Shown: positions 16,209 to 25,152 of the stretch, piece after piece
Layout: every line of letters starts with the position of its first letter
Position numbering within the stretch: position 1 is the stretch's first letter
Source of the DNA: Candidatus Neomicrothrix sp. UBA7388
Lineage (GTDB): Bacteria; Actinomycetota; Acidimicrobiia; Acidimicrobiales; Poriferisodalaceae
NCBI GenBank assembly: GCA_002470695.1
Contig: DKNM01000059.1
Location: 1-45,110, forward strand
Length of the DNA: 45,110 nucleotides
Reading direction: 5' to 3'
Made by a program: the position numbers and the translations under genes
Notes under the pieces: generated by a model
The model's database searches: none
Told to the model about the DNA's origin: nothing
The model's input: the letters and a program-made list of their open reading frames with translations, nothing else

Positions 16209-17702
16209 TTAAGTGCCCAAGCGCTTTAAAAGTTCTGCTGCGTCTTCACATTCATCAAGCAAGTTACCTACATGTGCGGCCGTGCCCCTTAGCGGCTCCA
16301 GCATCGGAACACGCCGCAGCGGGTCCGCGCCCACATCGAACACCATGGAGTCCCAATTAGCTGCAACGATTTGATCAGGGTAACGTTCAAGGCATCGGCC
16401 CCGAAAGTACGCCCGTGTAGTCGGCGGCGGTTGATCTATTGCAACCTGAACCGCGCTGTCCGATGACACTCGCTCAAGCCCAATCCTACGCGCCAGCCCT
16501 TTGTCAGGTCGAAGATCGTGATATTGCAGATCCAATGCGGCCACTCTCGGATCAGACCACTCCAAAGAGTGTCTATCTCTAAAGCCTTCATACAAGCGAC
16601 GCTTCGCAACCCAATCGATCGAAGTAGCCAAGGAGTCGATGTCCTCACCTAAAGCGGTCAGAACATCTTCCCACCTTCGCATGATGTCGTTACCTATTTC
16701 AGAGCCGCCGATTACATCGAACCCGAAACGCTCCGCCCACTTCTGGGCAGCCGTGAAATAAGCCCACTGGACTTCGAGCGCCGATGCGGTCTTACCGGAG
16801 AGAAGCCGGTGCGAAAGCCCCAGATCAATGTCATAGCTAACTTCTCGCATTGCACGAACAGGACTTTCGAAGGCTAAGCCATCAGGAGCCATACCATCGT
16901 CAATCATCGCTAGAACGATCGAGGTAGTGCCGAGCTTGAGAAATGTCTGAGCTTCACTCATATTGGCATCCCCGACAATTACATGCAGTCGTCGATACTT
17001 TTTACTGTCCGCATGGGGCTCATCTCTCGTATTGACGATGGGCCTCTTCAACGTTGTCTCGAGCCCCACCTCTTCTTCAAAGAAATCGGCCCTTTGCGTT
17101 ATCTGGAACGGGACATCCTCATGCGTCAGGCCGGGAGCCTCTGAGCCGACCTTTCCGGCCCCGCAAAAAACCTGCCGAGAAATGAAGAAAGGGGTAATGA
17201 ATTGTACGATTTGCCCGAAGGGAACCGCCCGGTCAACCAAATAGTTTTCGTGACAGCCATAGCTGTTGCCTTTTCCATCACTGTTATTTTTATGGATAAC
17301 GAGCTCTTCGCCTTCGGGTAGCAGCTGATTGGCCTTTTCCATTGAGCGAATCAGAATTTCTTCTGCGGCCCGGTCGTAGACGGTGCACTGCAGAGCATCG
17401 GTGCATTCTGGGGTAGATAGCTCTGGGTGAGCATGGTCGACGTAGTACCTTGCTCCGTTCGTCAGTACCGCATTAACCAAATGCGTCTCGATTTCAGGGG
17501 CTAATGCGTCGAACTCATTAAATCCTCTTGCATCAACGCCCGGATGTTCATCTTCAAAATCCCAACCAACCTTGCGCTCAAGATAACCATTGACGTAGGC
17601 ATTAATAATCATGGAGGAAGCCGCTACGGGGTTTGAGTCACCGTCGTTGCGATGAAGAATTCCAAATTCGGTCTCTATCCCGACAACCTTGTGAACAGCC
17701 AC
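16209..17702 (-). CDS. dop: Depupylase Dop
   Basis: PafA paralogue that removes Pup from substrates (and deamidates Pup-Gln where needed), 497 residues. Visible marks: VVGIETEFGILHR at the N-terminus, the Dop-specific loop region around residues 39-70 that PafA lacks, the active-site Asp in ARYYVDHAHPELSTPE (Asp89), [19 protein letters not shown], and [19 protein letters not shown]. Because Pup here already ends in Glu, the deamidase step is unnecessary, so depupylation is the likely role (inference). GTG start with AAGG upstream; 28 bases after the ARC gene. Confidence 0.96.
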   Translation of the reverse strand: MAVHKVVGIETEFGILHRNDGDSNPVAASSMIINAYVNGYLERKVGWDFEDEHPGVDARGFNEFDALAPEIETHLVNAVLTNGARYYVDHAHPELSTPECTDALQCTVYDRAAEEILIRSMEKANQLLPEGEELVIHKNNSDGKGNSYGCHENYLVDRAVPFGQIVQFITPFFISRQVFCGAGKVGSEAPGLTHEDVPFQITQRADFFEEEVGLETTLKRPIVNTRDEPHADSKKYRRLHVIVGDANMSEAQTFLKLGTTSIVLAMIDDGMAPDGLAFESPVRAMREVSYDIDLGLSHRLLSGKTASALEVQWAYFTAAQKWAERFGFDVIGGSEIGNDIMRRWEDVLTALGEDIDSLATSIDWVAKRRLYEGFRDRHSLEWSDPRVAALDLQYHDLRPDKGLARRIGLERVSSDSAVQVAIDQPPPTTRAYFRGRCLERYPDQIVAANWDSMVFDVGADPLRRVPMLEPLRGTAAHVGNLLDECEDAAELLKRLGT

Positions 17703-17730
17703 AAGGCGACCTTAGCTGCACAAATTCGAA

Positions 17731-19500
17731 TTAGAGGTATTGGCCAGTCTGCACGCGCTCAATTGCCCGTCCGCCCTCCCCAGAAAAGTCGTCTTCCGAG
17801 CTAAGGAGCGTCCGGATGAAAATAATCCGCTCGCCCTTCTTTCCAGAGATCTTCGCCCAATCATCAGGGTTCGTTGTATTAGGGAGGTCTTCATGTTCGC
17901 GGTATTCTTGTCGGATCGAGCCAAGCAAATCGTCAAGTCGAATCCCGTAGCTGCCGGTTGCAATAGAACGCTTGATCGCGTTCTTCTTAGAGCGACGAAC
18001 AATATTTTCGATCATGGCCCCTGAGGCGAAGTCCTTGAAGTACATGATTTCTTTGTCGCCATTTTGGTAAGTAACTTCCAGGAATCGATTACTTTCATCT
18101 GCCCTATACATCTCTTCAACCGTTCGCTCGATCATGACACGAACCGTTTTATCGGGTTCACCGCCACCGAGTTCATCAATCTCGAGAGTGTCGAGAGGCA
18201 AGTCATTCGTGAGATAGGTCTCGAATATCGACGAGGCGGCTGTCTCGTCGGGCCGATGAATCTTAATTTTGACATCTAGTCTGCCCGGCCTAAGGATTGC
18301 CGGATCGATTAGATCTTCGCGATTTGAGGCGCCAATTACAATTACATTTCTTAGCCCTTCGACACCATCTATTTCAGCTAGTAGCTGAGGCACAACCGTT
18401 GACTCCATATCGGAGCTGATGCCACTCCCCCGCGTTCTGAACAACGACTCCATCTCATCGAAGAAGACTATTACTGGCCAACCTTCGCTAGCTTTTTCGC
18501 GGGCCCGCTGGAATATTTGCCGGATCTGGCGTTCAGTTTCGCCAACGTATTTATTAAGTAGTTCCGGACCTTTGACATTTATAAAAAAGCTTTGCGCCTT
18601 TTCGTCGCCCGATGCCTCGGCGACCTTCTTGGCAAGAGAGTTAGCTACCGCTTTAGCAATGAGTGTCTTGCCGCAACCGGGCGGGCCATATAGCAAAATG
18701 CCTTTAGGCGCAGGCAGGTCATATTCTCGAAACAAATTTTGATGCAGGTACGGGAGTTCCACAGCGTCGGTTATTTGCTCTATCTGACCGTTCAGGCCAC
18801 CGATGTCTTCGTAGGTAACGTCAGGAACTTCTTCCAGCAAAAGGTCGTCAACCTCTGGCCGGGGAAGTCTTTCCAAAACAAGGTTGGCTCGGGAGTCCAG
18901 CAGGAGGCTGTCTCCTGATCTAAGTGTCTGCCCTTGGAGAGAATCGGCAAGATCGACTATCCGCTCTTCTTCTCCGCGGCTTGAGATCAAGGCCCGCGAA
19001 CCATCAGCAAGTACTTCCTTGAGGGATACAACGTCTCCCGAGGTACCGGGTTCACGAGCCAAAACAACATTCATTGATTCGTTGAGAACAACCTCTGCCC
19101 CAGCCTCCAAATTGTCCACAGACAGATCCGGGTGAAGACTTACCCGGACCTTGCGTCCGTTCACATGTACGTCGACGGTGCCGTCGTCGTTACCCCCAAT
19201 GTAGGTTCCGTAGGCCGAGGGGGGCTTGGTCAGCTTTTCTACTTCTTCTCTTAAAGTCGCGATGTGCTCGCGAGCCTCACGGAGTGTGAAAGTTAGTTTT
19301 TCATTTTGTGAAGCTGCTTGAGCTAACTGGCTTTTCGTTTCCAGAAGACGCTCTTCGAGCGTGGATACCCTCTTTGGGGTATCCACCAGCTTCCGGCGCA
19401 AAAGACCAACTTCGGATTCCAATGCACGTATCTGGCTGCGCAGAGCAGTGACGTCACTCTGCCGCCCCTGAGATTCCTTGCTATCGCCATCACCCGACAT
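17731..19500 (-). CDS. arc: Proteasome-activating AAA ATPase ARC/Mpa
   Basis: Hexameric ATPase that binds Pup, unfolds substrates and feeds them to the 20S core. Order of parts in about 589 residues: N-terminal coiled coil (about 20-90), OB-type domains ([20 protein letters not shown] region), AAA module with Walker A GPPGCGKT, Walker [10 protein letters not shown] and second region of homology [13 protein letters not shown]. It ends in TGQYL, the GQYL-type tail that docks into the PrcA ring. I prefer the ATG at 19500 with GAGG seven bases upstream over the TTG at 19515. Confidence 0.96.
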   Translation of the reverse strand: MSGDGDSKESQGRQSDVTALRSQIRALESEVGLLRRKLVDTPKRVSTLEERLLETKSQLAQAASQNEKLTFTLREAREHIATLREEVEKLTKPPSAYGTYIGGNDDGTVDVHVNGRKVRVSLHPDLSVDNLEAGAEVVLNESMNVVLAREPGTSGDVVSLKEVLADGSRALISSRGEEERIVDLADSLQGQTLRSGDSLLLDSRANLVLERLPRPEVDDLLLEEVPDVTYEDIGGLNGQIEQITDAVELPYLHQNLFREYDLPAPKGILLYGPPGCGKTLIAKAVANSLAKKVAEASGDEKAQSFFINVKGPELLNKYVGETERQIRQIFQRAREKASEGWPVIVFFDEMESLFRTRGSGISSDMESTVVPQLLAEIDGVEGLRNVIVIGASNREDLIDPAILRPGRLDVKIKIHRPDETAASSIFETYLTNDLPLDTLEIDELGGGEPDKTVRVMIERTVEEMYRADESNRFLEVTYQNGDKEIMYFKDFASGAMIENIVRRSKKNAIKRSIATGSYGIRLDDLLGSIRQEYREHEDLPNTTNPDDWAKISGKKGERIIFIRTLLSSEDDFSGEGGRAIERVQTGQYL

Positions 19501-19712
19501 CAGAGCCCTCGCCAACGATTGGTACTAGTTCCGGAACCTACACGAAACTGAGTACGAAGTGGCTCAACTCCGAAAATACGTTTCTAAACATCAAAGTAAT
19601 TTCCGTGCCTATCCAACGTGGGCGGGGTAGATTAGACTTTGTTCGTTGGCATGTCCTGCGAAACTGCCCCTGGGTAAGCCAAGCTTCGTGCACGTGGAAG
19701 AAAGGCCTCATT

Positions 19713-19946
19713 ATGAAAGTCTGGATTGATCAAGATCTCTGTACCGGAGACGGACTCTGCGAAGAAATCGCGCCAGATGTCTTCACTCTTTTGGATGATG
19801 GCCTCGCCTATGTAGTTGAGGACGGCAATGTTATGTCGGATCCCGGCGGAGCCGAGGCGTTAGCTAACTTTCCGGATAATCAGTTGGATGCGGTGATTGA
19901 GTCAGCAGAAGAATGCCCAGGAGAGTGCATTTATATCGAGGCCTGA
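19713..19946 (+). CDS. Ferredoxin, 3Fe-4S type
   Basis: Small electron carrier of 77 residues. Cysteines at 10, 16 (CTGDGLC), 68 and 72 (CPGEC): the C-x5-C...CP pattern of actinobacterial 3Fe-4S ferredoxins, plus one extra Cys. ATG preceded by GGAAGAAAGG. The reading frame is open upstream to 19605 but without family similarity or ribosome site. It sits alone on the plus strand between the MarP-like and ARC genes; no obvious partner such as a P450 is adjacent. The 197-base gap 19516-19712 otherwise holds nothing I can name. Confidence 0.88.
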   Translation: MKVWIDQDLCTGDGLCEEIAPDVFTLLDDGLAYVVEDGNVMSDPGGAEALANFPDNQLDAVIESAEECPGECIYIEA

Positions 19947-19990
19947 TTCGAAGTTCCTAATCGGGAATTGTTGCTTGGTTTCAATCAAAG

Positions 19991-21169
19991 CTAGCGAATA
20001 CATCTACCAGTGTTCACTATGCTCCGTTCTCCAAAGGCAGCTACTTCTGCCATAAAGGCGCTGATTTCTGTCCTATCTAAAACGTAAGCGGCTTTCCCTT
20101 CCTCGCTAGACCCTTGTTTGCCGATGGCGAAAACGACGCCGAGCACCGAGCCGTCTTGGTCTACAACGGGAGCCCCGCTGTCCCCTGTGCTCAATTGAGC
20201 CGCCGCGAACCACACCTTACGCGATGTGTTCACTGAGTCGTATAAGTCACGTCCGTTAGCGGTAACCCTCTCTACCATGCGTATAGGTGCTGTCCGAAGG
20301 GGTCCTCCATCAGGGTGTCCAATAACCGCTGCCAACTGGCCCGGCAGTGGTGCCTCGAGCGCCAATACTGGGAGCGTCGACTCGGTTCGTATTAACGCAA
20401 GGTCTCGTTCCGGGTCAAACGCTGTCACCAACGCGGCAGCCGGATTCTCACCTGGTAGCGCCACTTCGACCTTTGTTGCCCCGGCCACGACGTGAGCGTT
20501 CGTTAGAGCTAAACCCGGTGATATCACTACTGCTGTGCCATCGTTAGCCCTACCGCAAGACAGGGCGCTGACGCGAAGCACAGACTTTGCAGCTTGTTCG
20601 AGAACCTCGGCGGCGACGGATAGCTCCGTGGGAGGAATGCCAACTCGGGGCAACTCATTTTCAAATTCGAAATTGGGGATTCGATTCCAGTCTTCGAAGA
20701 GTCGGTCCAACAAGCCTCGGCTATTTGGAGTCCAAGGCGAAGCCTGTTCCACATAGTTAAAAACGCGAGAGTCCCTTAGCTGTTGATTCGGCCAACCTTG
20801 CGATGCCGAAAGTGGCGGCACCATTAACCAAACAACTAATGCCACAAAACCCAACCCCGTTAGCGCCCCGGCTACCGAATCGATCCAACGAAAGGGCCTA
20901 GGGATTAAGTTCCTGAGAGTGCGAATCAGCCGCCACCCAATGGCATGACCAAGAACTCCACATGCCAGAACCCCAAGAACTGCGGCCGCAAGGCGCTGGT
21001 GCTTTCCTTCAATATTGAGAGCGTCGATGCCGGCCGTCGCCCACCGGGCAGACCCCAGCGCACCAATCCCGAAGCCGACCCAGGCGCCGAGCCTTCCGAC
21101 GAGTCCTCCTCGCCAACCAACGATTAGGGCAACGGCAAGCAAGACGACGACGACGACGTCAATAACCAT
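19991..21169 (-). CDS. Membrane-anchored trypsin-like serine protease (MarP-like, CvpA domain)
   Basis: A 392-residue protein with a CvpA-type N-terminal domain of about four membrane helices (residues about 3-118) and a C-terminal chymotrypsin-fold protease facing outside. The triad is readable: His226 in ALTNAHVVAG, Asp256 in FDPERDLALI and Ser331 in LSTGDSGAPVV. This layout is that of mycobacterial MarP, needed for acid and oxidative stress resistance. Two cysteines (205 and near the C-terminus) could form a disulfide. It starts 8 bases after trmI and is the last gene of its operon. Confidence 0.92.
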   Translation of the reverse strand: MVIDVVVVVLLAVALIVGWRGGLVGRLGAWVGFGIGALGSARWATAGIDALNIEGKHQRLAAAVLGVLACGVLGHAIGWRLIRTLRNLIPRPFRWIDSVAGALTGLGFVALVVWLMVPPLSASQGWPNQQLRDSRVFNYVEQASPWTPNSRGLLDRLFEDWNRIPNFEFENELPRVGIPPTELSVAAEVLEQAAKSVLRVSALSCGRANDGTAVVISPGLALTNAHVVAGATKVEVALPGENPAAALVTAFDPERDLALIRTESTLPVLALEAPLPGQLAAVIGHPDGGPLRTAPIRMVERVTANGRDLYDSVNTSRKVWFAAAQLSTGDSGAPVVDQDGSVLGVVFAIGKQGSSEEGKAAYVLDRTEISAFMAEVAAFGERSIVNTGRCIR

Positions 21170-21177
21170 TACTTAAA

Positions 21178-21978
21178 TCAACTCTCGATTAAGCGCGCGT
21201 GGGTAAGGAAACCTGTGTGTGCCACCATTCGGTGATCTGGCCGCACAGCATGGCCCTCGACATGCCAAGAGCGGTGGAGCACCTCTATGGTTTCAACCAT
21301 TGCCCATGGCCCATTCGAGAGTTGACGTCGAAGAGTTTGTACCTGGATTATGGACGGGTTGTATGCAACCAAGATGCCTCCTGATCGGAGTGACTGCTCG
21401 AGGTGGGGTACTACCTGCCACGGCTCCGGGAGGTCAAGCACGGCTCTATCAAAATTGCCGTCACTATGTTCCTCGTAGGCGTCTTTTATGCTCACGTGAT
21501 ATCGCTGCAGGGCTTCTTGGCCTAGAAATTGTGCAACGTTAGAAATCGCAGTCTCTGCAAAATCTTCTCGGATTTCATATCCAACTATGTCCACCCCACA
21601 TCGCAAGAGCGCCGTGGAGAGAGCACCCGAACCGAGCCCGGACTCAAAGACTTTCTGTCCAGCAGCAATGTCAGCAAGAATTAATATTGCTCCGAGGTCT
21701 TTGGGATAAATGACTTGAGCGCCTCGCGGCATCTTGAGAACATGATCGTTTATGGTTGGTCGCAAGCCGATAAATTTGGCGTTGGACGCGGTTCGGAATT
21801 CTGAACCCTCAGAACTTCCGATGATCTGGTCATGGCGAATAACACCTGAATGACAGTGGAACTCTCCACCCGATTTCAATTCCACCAAGTAGCGCCTTCC
21901 GCGATTATCCACTAGGAGAATATTTTCACCTTCGGCGAGAAAAGAAACGTTCCCTTGGGATCCTTCTTCTTGACTCAT
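21178..21978 (-). CDS. trmI: tRNA (adenine-58-N1) methyltransferase TrmI
   Basis: SAM-dependent Rossmann methyltransferase that makes m1A58 in the T-loop of tRNA, 266 residues. An N-terminal beta domain (ILLVDNRGRRYLVEL) is followed by RGAQVIYPKDLGAILILAD, the SAM loop VFESGLGSGALSTAL (family: E-G-x-G-S-G-x-L), GYEIREDF and the catalytic-site DLPEPWQVVPHL. The ATG overlaps the preceding small gene's stop (ATGA). trmI next to the proteasome-ATPase region is conserved in mycobacteria. Confidence 0.94.
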   Translation of the reverse strand: MSQEEGSQGNVSFLAEGENILLVDNRGRRYLVELKSGGEFHCHSGVIRHDQIIGSSEGSEFRTASNAKFIGLRPTINDHVLKMPRGAQVIYPKDLGAILILADIAAGQKVFESGLGSGALSTALLRCGVDIVGYEIREDFAETAISNVAQFLGQEALQRYHVSIKDAYEEHSDGNFDRAVLDLPEPWQVVPHLEQSLRSGGILVAYNPSIIQVQTLRRQLSNGPWAMVETIEVLHRSWHVEGHAVRPDHRMVAHTGFLTHARLIES

Positions 21979-22214
21979 TGACGCGATGCACCCTCTCGGA
22001 CCCCTGCGTCAAAAACCTTCAGACCTTCGCCCGGCTTCAATTCCAGACTGAAAGCCACGTCACGTTTAGGTCGGCTAAGTGCGCGGAGGATTTTAAGCAT
22101 GGTGAAAACCGTCGCTACCCCGAACCACGCGCCACTTCCGCTCCGGCCCCGACGCCAAATAGCCTTAAGGAGCCGACCAAGTCGCACTCCACGCAAATTT
22201 AGCGGGCCTTCCAT
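21975..22214 (-). CDS. Small hypothetical protein, operon member
   Basis: A 79-residue protein with a basic N-terminus (RLGRLLKAIWRRGR), a moderately hydrophobic middle (GAWFGVATVFTMLKIL) and a charged end with LELKPGEGLKVFDAG. I do not recognise it. Evidence that it is real is position: its ATG shares one base with the upstream stop (TGATG) and its stop overlaps the trmI ATG (ATGA). Possibly membrane associated. Confidence 0.65.
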   Translation of the reverse strand: MEGPLNLRGVRLGRLLKAIWRRGRSGSGAWFGVATVFTMLKILRALSRPKRDVAFSLELKPGEGLKVFDAGVREGASRQ

Positions 22215-22435
22215 CAGAGTCTCACAACCTCTACCAGCGTCGTCTTTTTCCGTCCAGCACGGCGCCCAAATATAAAAGCCATCAACAGAAGGCCTGCGAC
22301 GAACAACCCCGCCACCGCAAACCCAGGTCTCTCGAGTTGCGAAACACTTTCATCTTCTTCACCCGTTAGGCGTGCGAAACTTCGGAACAGGTCCTCTTGG
22401 CTAACTTTGGATTCGGTTTTTGAACTTTTAGCCAT
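22214..22435 (-). CDS. Small single-span membrane protein, operon member
   Basis: About 73 residues: a hydrophilic N-terminus (MAKSSKTESKVSQEDLFRSFARLTGEED), one membrane helix (AVAGLFVAGLLLMAFIFG) and a basic, then hydrophobic tail. Unknown function. I chose the ATG at 22435, which overlaps the upstream gene by 8 bases; an ATG at 22453 in the same frame would overlap by 26. The orientation is likely N-in followed by basic GRRAGRKK, or the reverse by the positive-inside rule. Confidence 0.65.
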   Translation of the reverse strand: MAKSSKTESKVSQEDLFRSFARLTGEEDESVSQLERPGFAVAGLFVAGLLLMAFIFGRRAGRKKTTLVEVVRL

Positions 22436-22751
22436 GGCCGTGACGCTTTCCATCTTTTCGTAGGGCGGTAAATACTAGATAGAGCATGACCATGGATGCC
22501 GCTAAGCCGGCTAAATAAGGTACGAAACTCCAAGCTCCGGCAAATACTTCGGTTTCGCTCTGCAGCACCCTGATGACTGCGAGGACAAGGAAGAGGGATC
22601 CAACCGCGAAAAAGAGAGCTCCCGCCAACCCGAAGGTAATAAACCGAGCGAGGCCCCTAAGGGGCATCAAGGTTTCTTGCTTCAAATAGCCCCGCACAGA
22701 AGCGACGGCTTGCTCGAAATCAGATTTGATTCCTCTTTTCGCAGCGGGCAT
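22428..22751 (-). CDS. Two-span membrane protein, holin-X/phage-holin III-like
   Basis: About 107 residues with a soluble N-terminus (SDFEQAVASVRGYLKQETLMPLRGLARF) and two membrane helices (about 35-60 and 68-92), ending in a His/Lys-rich tail. The shape resembles the actinobacterial putative holin-X family, which is usually cellular rather than phage. The ATG at 22751 has AAGAAGG four bases upstream; earlier in-frame starts at 22787 and 22811 lack one. It follows the LON-domain gene and overlaps the next gene. Confidence 0.65.
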   Translation of the reverse strand: MPAAKRGIKSDFEQAVASVRGYLKQETLMPLRGLARFITFGLAGALFFAVGSLFLVLAVIRVLQSETEVFAGAWSFVPYLAGLAASMVMLYLVFTALRKDGKRHGHG

Positions 22752-22822
22752 TGAACCTTCTTTGGTCGTGGATCGCCTCTTCAGCATGCCAGAAGCGAGA
22801 TGAGACCCCAATAAGAATGTTG

Positions 22823-23464
22823 CTACTCTCTAGCATCCAAAATTTCTTTAAAGGCCTCAATTTGATCTTCTATCAAGTCGAGCCGCTCTTGAGCCGTGGG
22901 TGCTTTTAGAATTTTTTGCGCATCAAAAGGCCCCATGGGCACAAGTTCCGCTATCCGGTAGGAGAGCTCATTGAGTGTTGCTCCAATCGCGAATAACTCC
23001 TTATCAATCTCGGGCACGTCGTACCCAAGACCTCGCGCCCGGTCAAATAGGTTGACAACGCTCCCTAGAACCGCAAGCCCATTTTCGAAATTGCTTAGAT
23101 CTTCTTTCTCTTTAATGATTTCAATCGTCGCTCGAGGGTAAGACTTTTCCTCTAGCCACTTAACAATTTTAAACCTCTCTGTTCCCATCACGACTAAGGC
23201 CCAGCGCCCATCTTCAAATTGCTCGTGCTGGATAATCTCTGCTAGGCAACCCACTGGAGCGCGAGTGTCACCGCCTCCAACTTCGGATCCACGCTCGATT
23301 AAGACCACACCAAAGACACTCGACTCCGAGGTACAAAATTCCGCAAGCTGCCTATAGCGCTCTTCAAAAACGTGGACTGGCAGTATCGCTCCGGGGAATA
23401 GAACAGTTCCCAAAGGAAACATCGGCAGATCCTGAATCTCGTTTCCTTTGCTGCCCACGGCCAC
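22823..23464 (-). CDS. Stand-alone LON N-terminal domain protein
   Basis: A 213-residue protein with only the substrate-binding LON domain: DLPMFPLGTVLFPGAILPVHVFEERYRQL near the start, then the beta-sheet part with GCLAEIIQHEQFEDGRWALVVMGTERFKI and a helical C-terminus. There is no AAA or protease domain. Family members are common in actinobacteria; function poorly defined. GTG start with a weak GAAAG site. First gene of the operon leading to trmI and the MarP-like protease, upstream of the proteasome block. Confidence 0.88.
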   Translation of the reverse strand: MAVGSKGNEIQDLPMFPLGTVLFPGAILPVHVFEERYRQLAEFCTSESSVFGVVLIERGSEVGGGDTRAPVGCLAEIIQHEQFEDGRWALVVMGTERFKIVKWLEEKSYPRATIEIIKEKEDLSNFENGLAVLGSVVNLFDRARGLGYDVPEIDKELFAIGATLNELSYRIAELVPMGPFDAQKILKAPTAQERLDLIEDQIEAFKEILDARE

Positions 23465-23502
23465 GCTCGCTTTCTATTCACGCTCACTTAGGGGCGCCTC
23501 TA

Positions 23503-23508
23503 TTTATA
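23503..23508 (-). promoter_or_regulatory. Putative -10 element of the LON-domain operon
   Basis: TATAAAT is read on the minus strand within a symmetric AT-rich patch (ATTTAT/ATAAAT, 23502-23517) about 40 bases before the GTG at 23464. No convincing -35 hexamer sits at 16-18 bases. The divergent plus-strand gene has its own candidate pair downstream. Confidence 0.3.
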
Positions 23509-23537
23509 CGAATAAATGTTAAGTATCCAGCACAATA

Positions 23538-23565
23538 TTGAGAGTGCCACCCCAACTCGCATAGT
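23538..23565 (+). promoter_or_regulatory. Putative promoter of the DUF6941-FIST genes
   Basis: TTGAGA (23538-23543) and CATAGT (23560-23565) are 16 bases apart. Transcription would begin close to the GTG at 23574, suggesting a leaderless or nearly leaderless message. Pattern evidence only. Confidence 0.3.
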
Positions 23566-23573
23566 GTCAGGTC

Positions 23574-23957
23574 GTGGAAATCATTACAGCCCTATTTTTG
23601 GAGAATTTTGAGATGCGTCAGGCGGAGGGAGGCTCTGCTCGGCTCGACCTCTCGGGAGTTCACTTTTCACTGACTGCACCCAATCCTTTTCCAGTAACCC
23701 TTCAGCCCCACCTGATGGTTCTCTTACGCTGCCCCGAGGAACATAAGGGTATAGCTGCGCTTGAAGTCACCTTCCACAGCGACAGCGAACCCTTGGATGT
23801 GCGAAACGTTCAACCCGTTACTGTCGAGCCTGGAAAGTTTGGCTACAACCTGGTGCAGGCAACGCTCGAGATAAGCGCTCCTATGAATCTTGAGGCGCAC
23901 TGCCGGGTCGATAACGGTGAGATCACAAAGGTTCCTCTCACCATCCTTGCGCCCTAG
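23574..23957 (+). CDS. DUF6941-like small beta-rich protein
   Basis: A 127-residue, beta-strand-rich protein starting VEIITALFLENFEMRQAEGGSARLDL-like (GTG start). The form, with an N-terminal ALFLENFE segment followed by two beta-sheet blocks, resembles the DUF6941 family, whose function is unknown. No signal peptide or catalytic motif. The FIST-domain gene follows after 5 bases and is presumably co-transcribed. Confidence 0.68.
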   Translation: MEIITALFLENFEMRQAEGGSARLDLSGVHFSLTAPNPFPVTLQPHLMVLLRCPEEHKGIAALEVTFHSDSEPLDVRNVQPVTVEPGKFGYNLVQATLEISAPMNLEAHCRVDNGEITKVPLTILAP

Positions 23958-23962
23958 TTCGC

Positions 23963-25099
23963 ATGCCATACTCATCAAGCTTTTCAACTCATCACGACCC
24001 GGGCACCGCCGTTGCAGAAGCGATCGGTCATGTTCTGGAAAAGCTTGGTCCCCAACCTGACATAGCTGTTCTCTTCATTTCCGGAACCTTTTCTCGCCAC
24101 ACAAGTGATTTTCTCAACGCGACGACGGAGCTTTTAGCTCCCAAAGCGCTGATGGGCTGCACGACTAACTCCCTCATCAGCGGTGGTATGGAAATCGAGC
24201 AACAGACCGCTGTTGCGTTATTTGCGGGCAATCTAAAGGGATCCGCTACTCCCGTCCGCGTTGATGCGACCGGTATCGAACTTAATACTGTTGATGGAAA
24301 TAATCCCGTGACATCTGATTCACATTCTTTGTTACTTCTCGCCGATCCATTTTCGTTTCAAGGGGACTCGGCGGTCAGTATTTGGAATGAGAAATACCCA
24401 CAAATTCAGGTCATCGGCGGTCTTTGCTCAGCAGGCACCACTCCGGGGAGCAATCATCTCTTCCTGAACAAGGTCTCCTACAGCAACGGAGCTGTGGGCC
24501 TCCTCATAGAGGGACCCACACCAATCGAGCCATTGGTGTCTCAAGGATGCAGGCCGATAGGTAGCCCGCTCATCGTAACGAACTCGAAAGAAAACATCAT
24601 CTTTGAGCTTGCAGGCCAAAGCGCTCTTTCTCGACTTGAAACGATGCTCAAAGACCTACCGAAGGACGACAGCGATTTGGCTCGCTCGGGGTTACATATT
24701 GGCCGCGTAATCGATGAGCATGGCCTTGACTTTGGGCGCGGGGATTTTCTGATTCGGGCGGTTATGGGCGCTGATCGCGGCAGCGGAGCAATCGCGATTG
24801 GCGACGTTGCGCCCGTTGGTAGCACGGTGCAGTTCCAGGTTAGAGATGCTCTCTCGGCCAGCGAAGACTTAGAGTCAATGCTCAATAATATTTCTCCGGG
24901 AGATGGGGCGCTGCTCTTCACCTGCAACGGGAGAGGAAGACATCTTTTTGAGATGCCTCATCATGACGCTGCGCGAGTTTCTAGCGCTGTTAGGGGGCAA
25001 GCAGTGAGTGGGATGTTTTGCGCCGGTGAGATAGGCCCCGTGGGTTCTCGTTCGTTCCTCCACGGTTTCACCGCATCGGTCGCGATTTTTCGAGATTAA
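23963..25099 (+). CDS. FIST domain protein
   Basis: A 378-residue protein with FIST N- and C-terminal domains, known as a probable small-ligand sensory module. Visible marks: AVLFISGTFSRHTSDFLN and LMGCTTNSLISGGMEIEQQTAVALFAG in the N-half, GAVGLLIEGPTPIEPLVSQGCRPIG in the middle, and the C-terminal GALLFTCNGRGRHLFEMPHHD, AVSGMFCAGEIGPVGSRSFLHGFTASVAIF. This is the stand-alone architecture seen in many bacteria and related to human FBXO22. No output domain is attached. The ligand is unknown. Confidence 0.9.
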   Translation: MPYSSSFSTHHDPGTAVAEAIGHVLEKLGPQPDIAVLFISGTFSRHTSDFLNATTELLAPKALMGCTTNSLISGGMEIEQQTAVALFAGNLKGSATPVRVDATGIELNTVDGNNPVTSDSHSLLLLADPFSFQGDSAVSIWNEKYPQIQVIGGLCSAGTTPGSNHLFLNKVSYSNGAVGLLIEGPTPIEPLVSQGCRPIGSPLIVTNSKENIIFELAGQSALSRLETMLKDLPKDDSDLARSGLHIGRVIDEHGLDFGRGDFLIRAVMGADRGSGAIAIGDVAPVGSTVQFQVRDALSASEDLESMLNNISPGDGALLFTCNGRGRHLFEMPHHDAARVSSAVRGQAVSGMFCAGEIGPVGSRSFLHGFTASVAIFRD

Positions 25100-25152
25100 G
25101 GCTCCCCAGATGAGGTCAACAAGGCGACTAGGGTCTGGCACCAGGAGGTCAT

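Noticed and set aside
22428..22751. Phage holin, hinting at a prophage
   Set aside because: No other phage gene nearby, and it sits in a tightly coupled housekeeping operon; holin-X-like proteins are common cellular proteins in actinobacteria.
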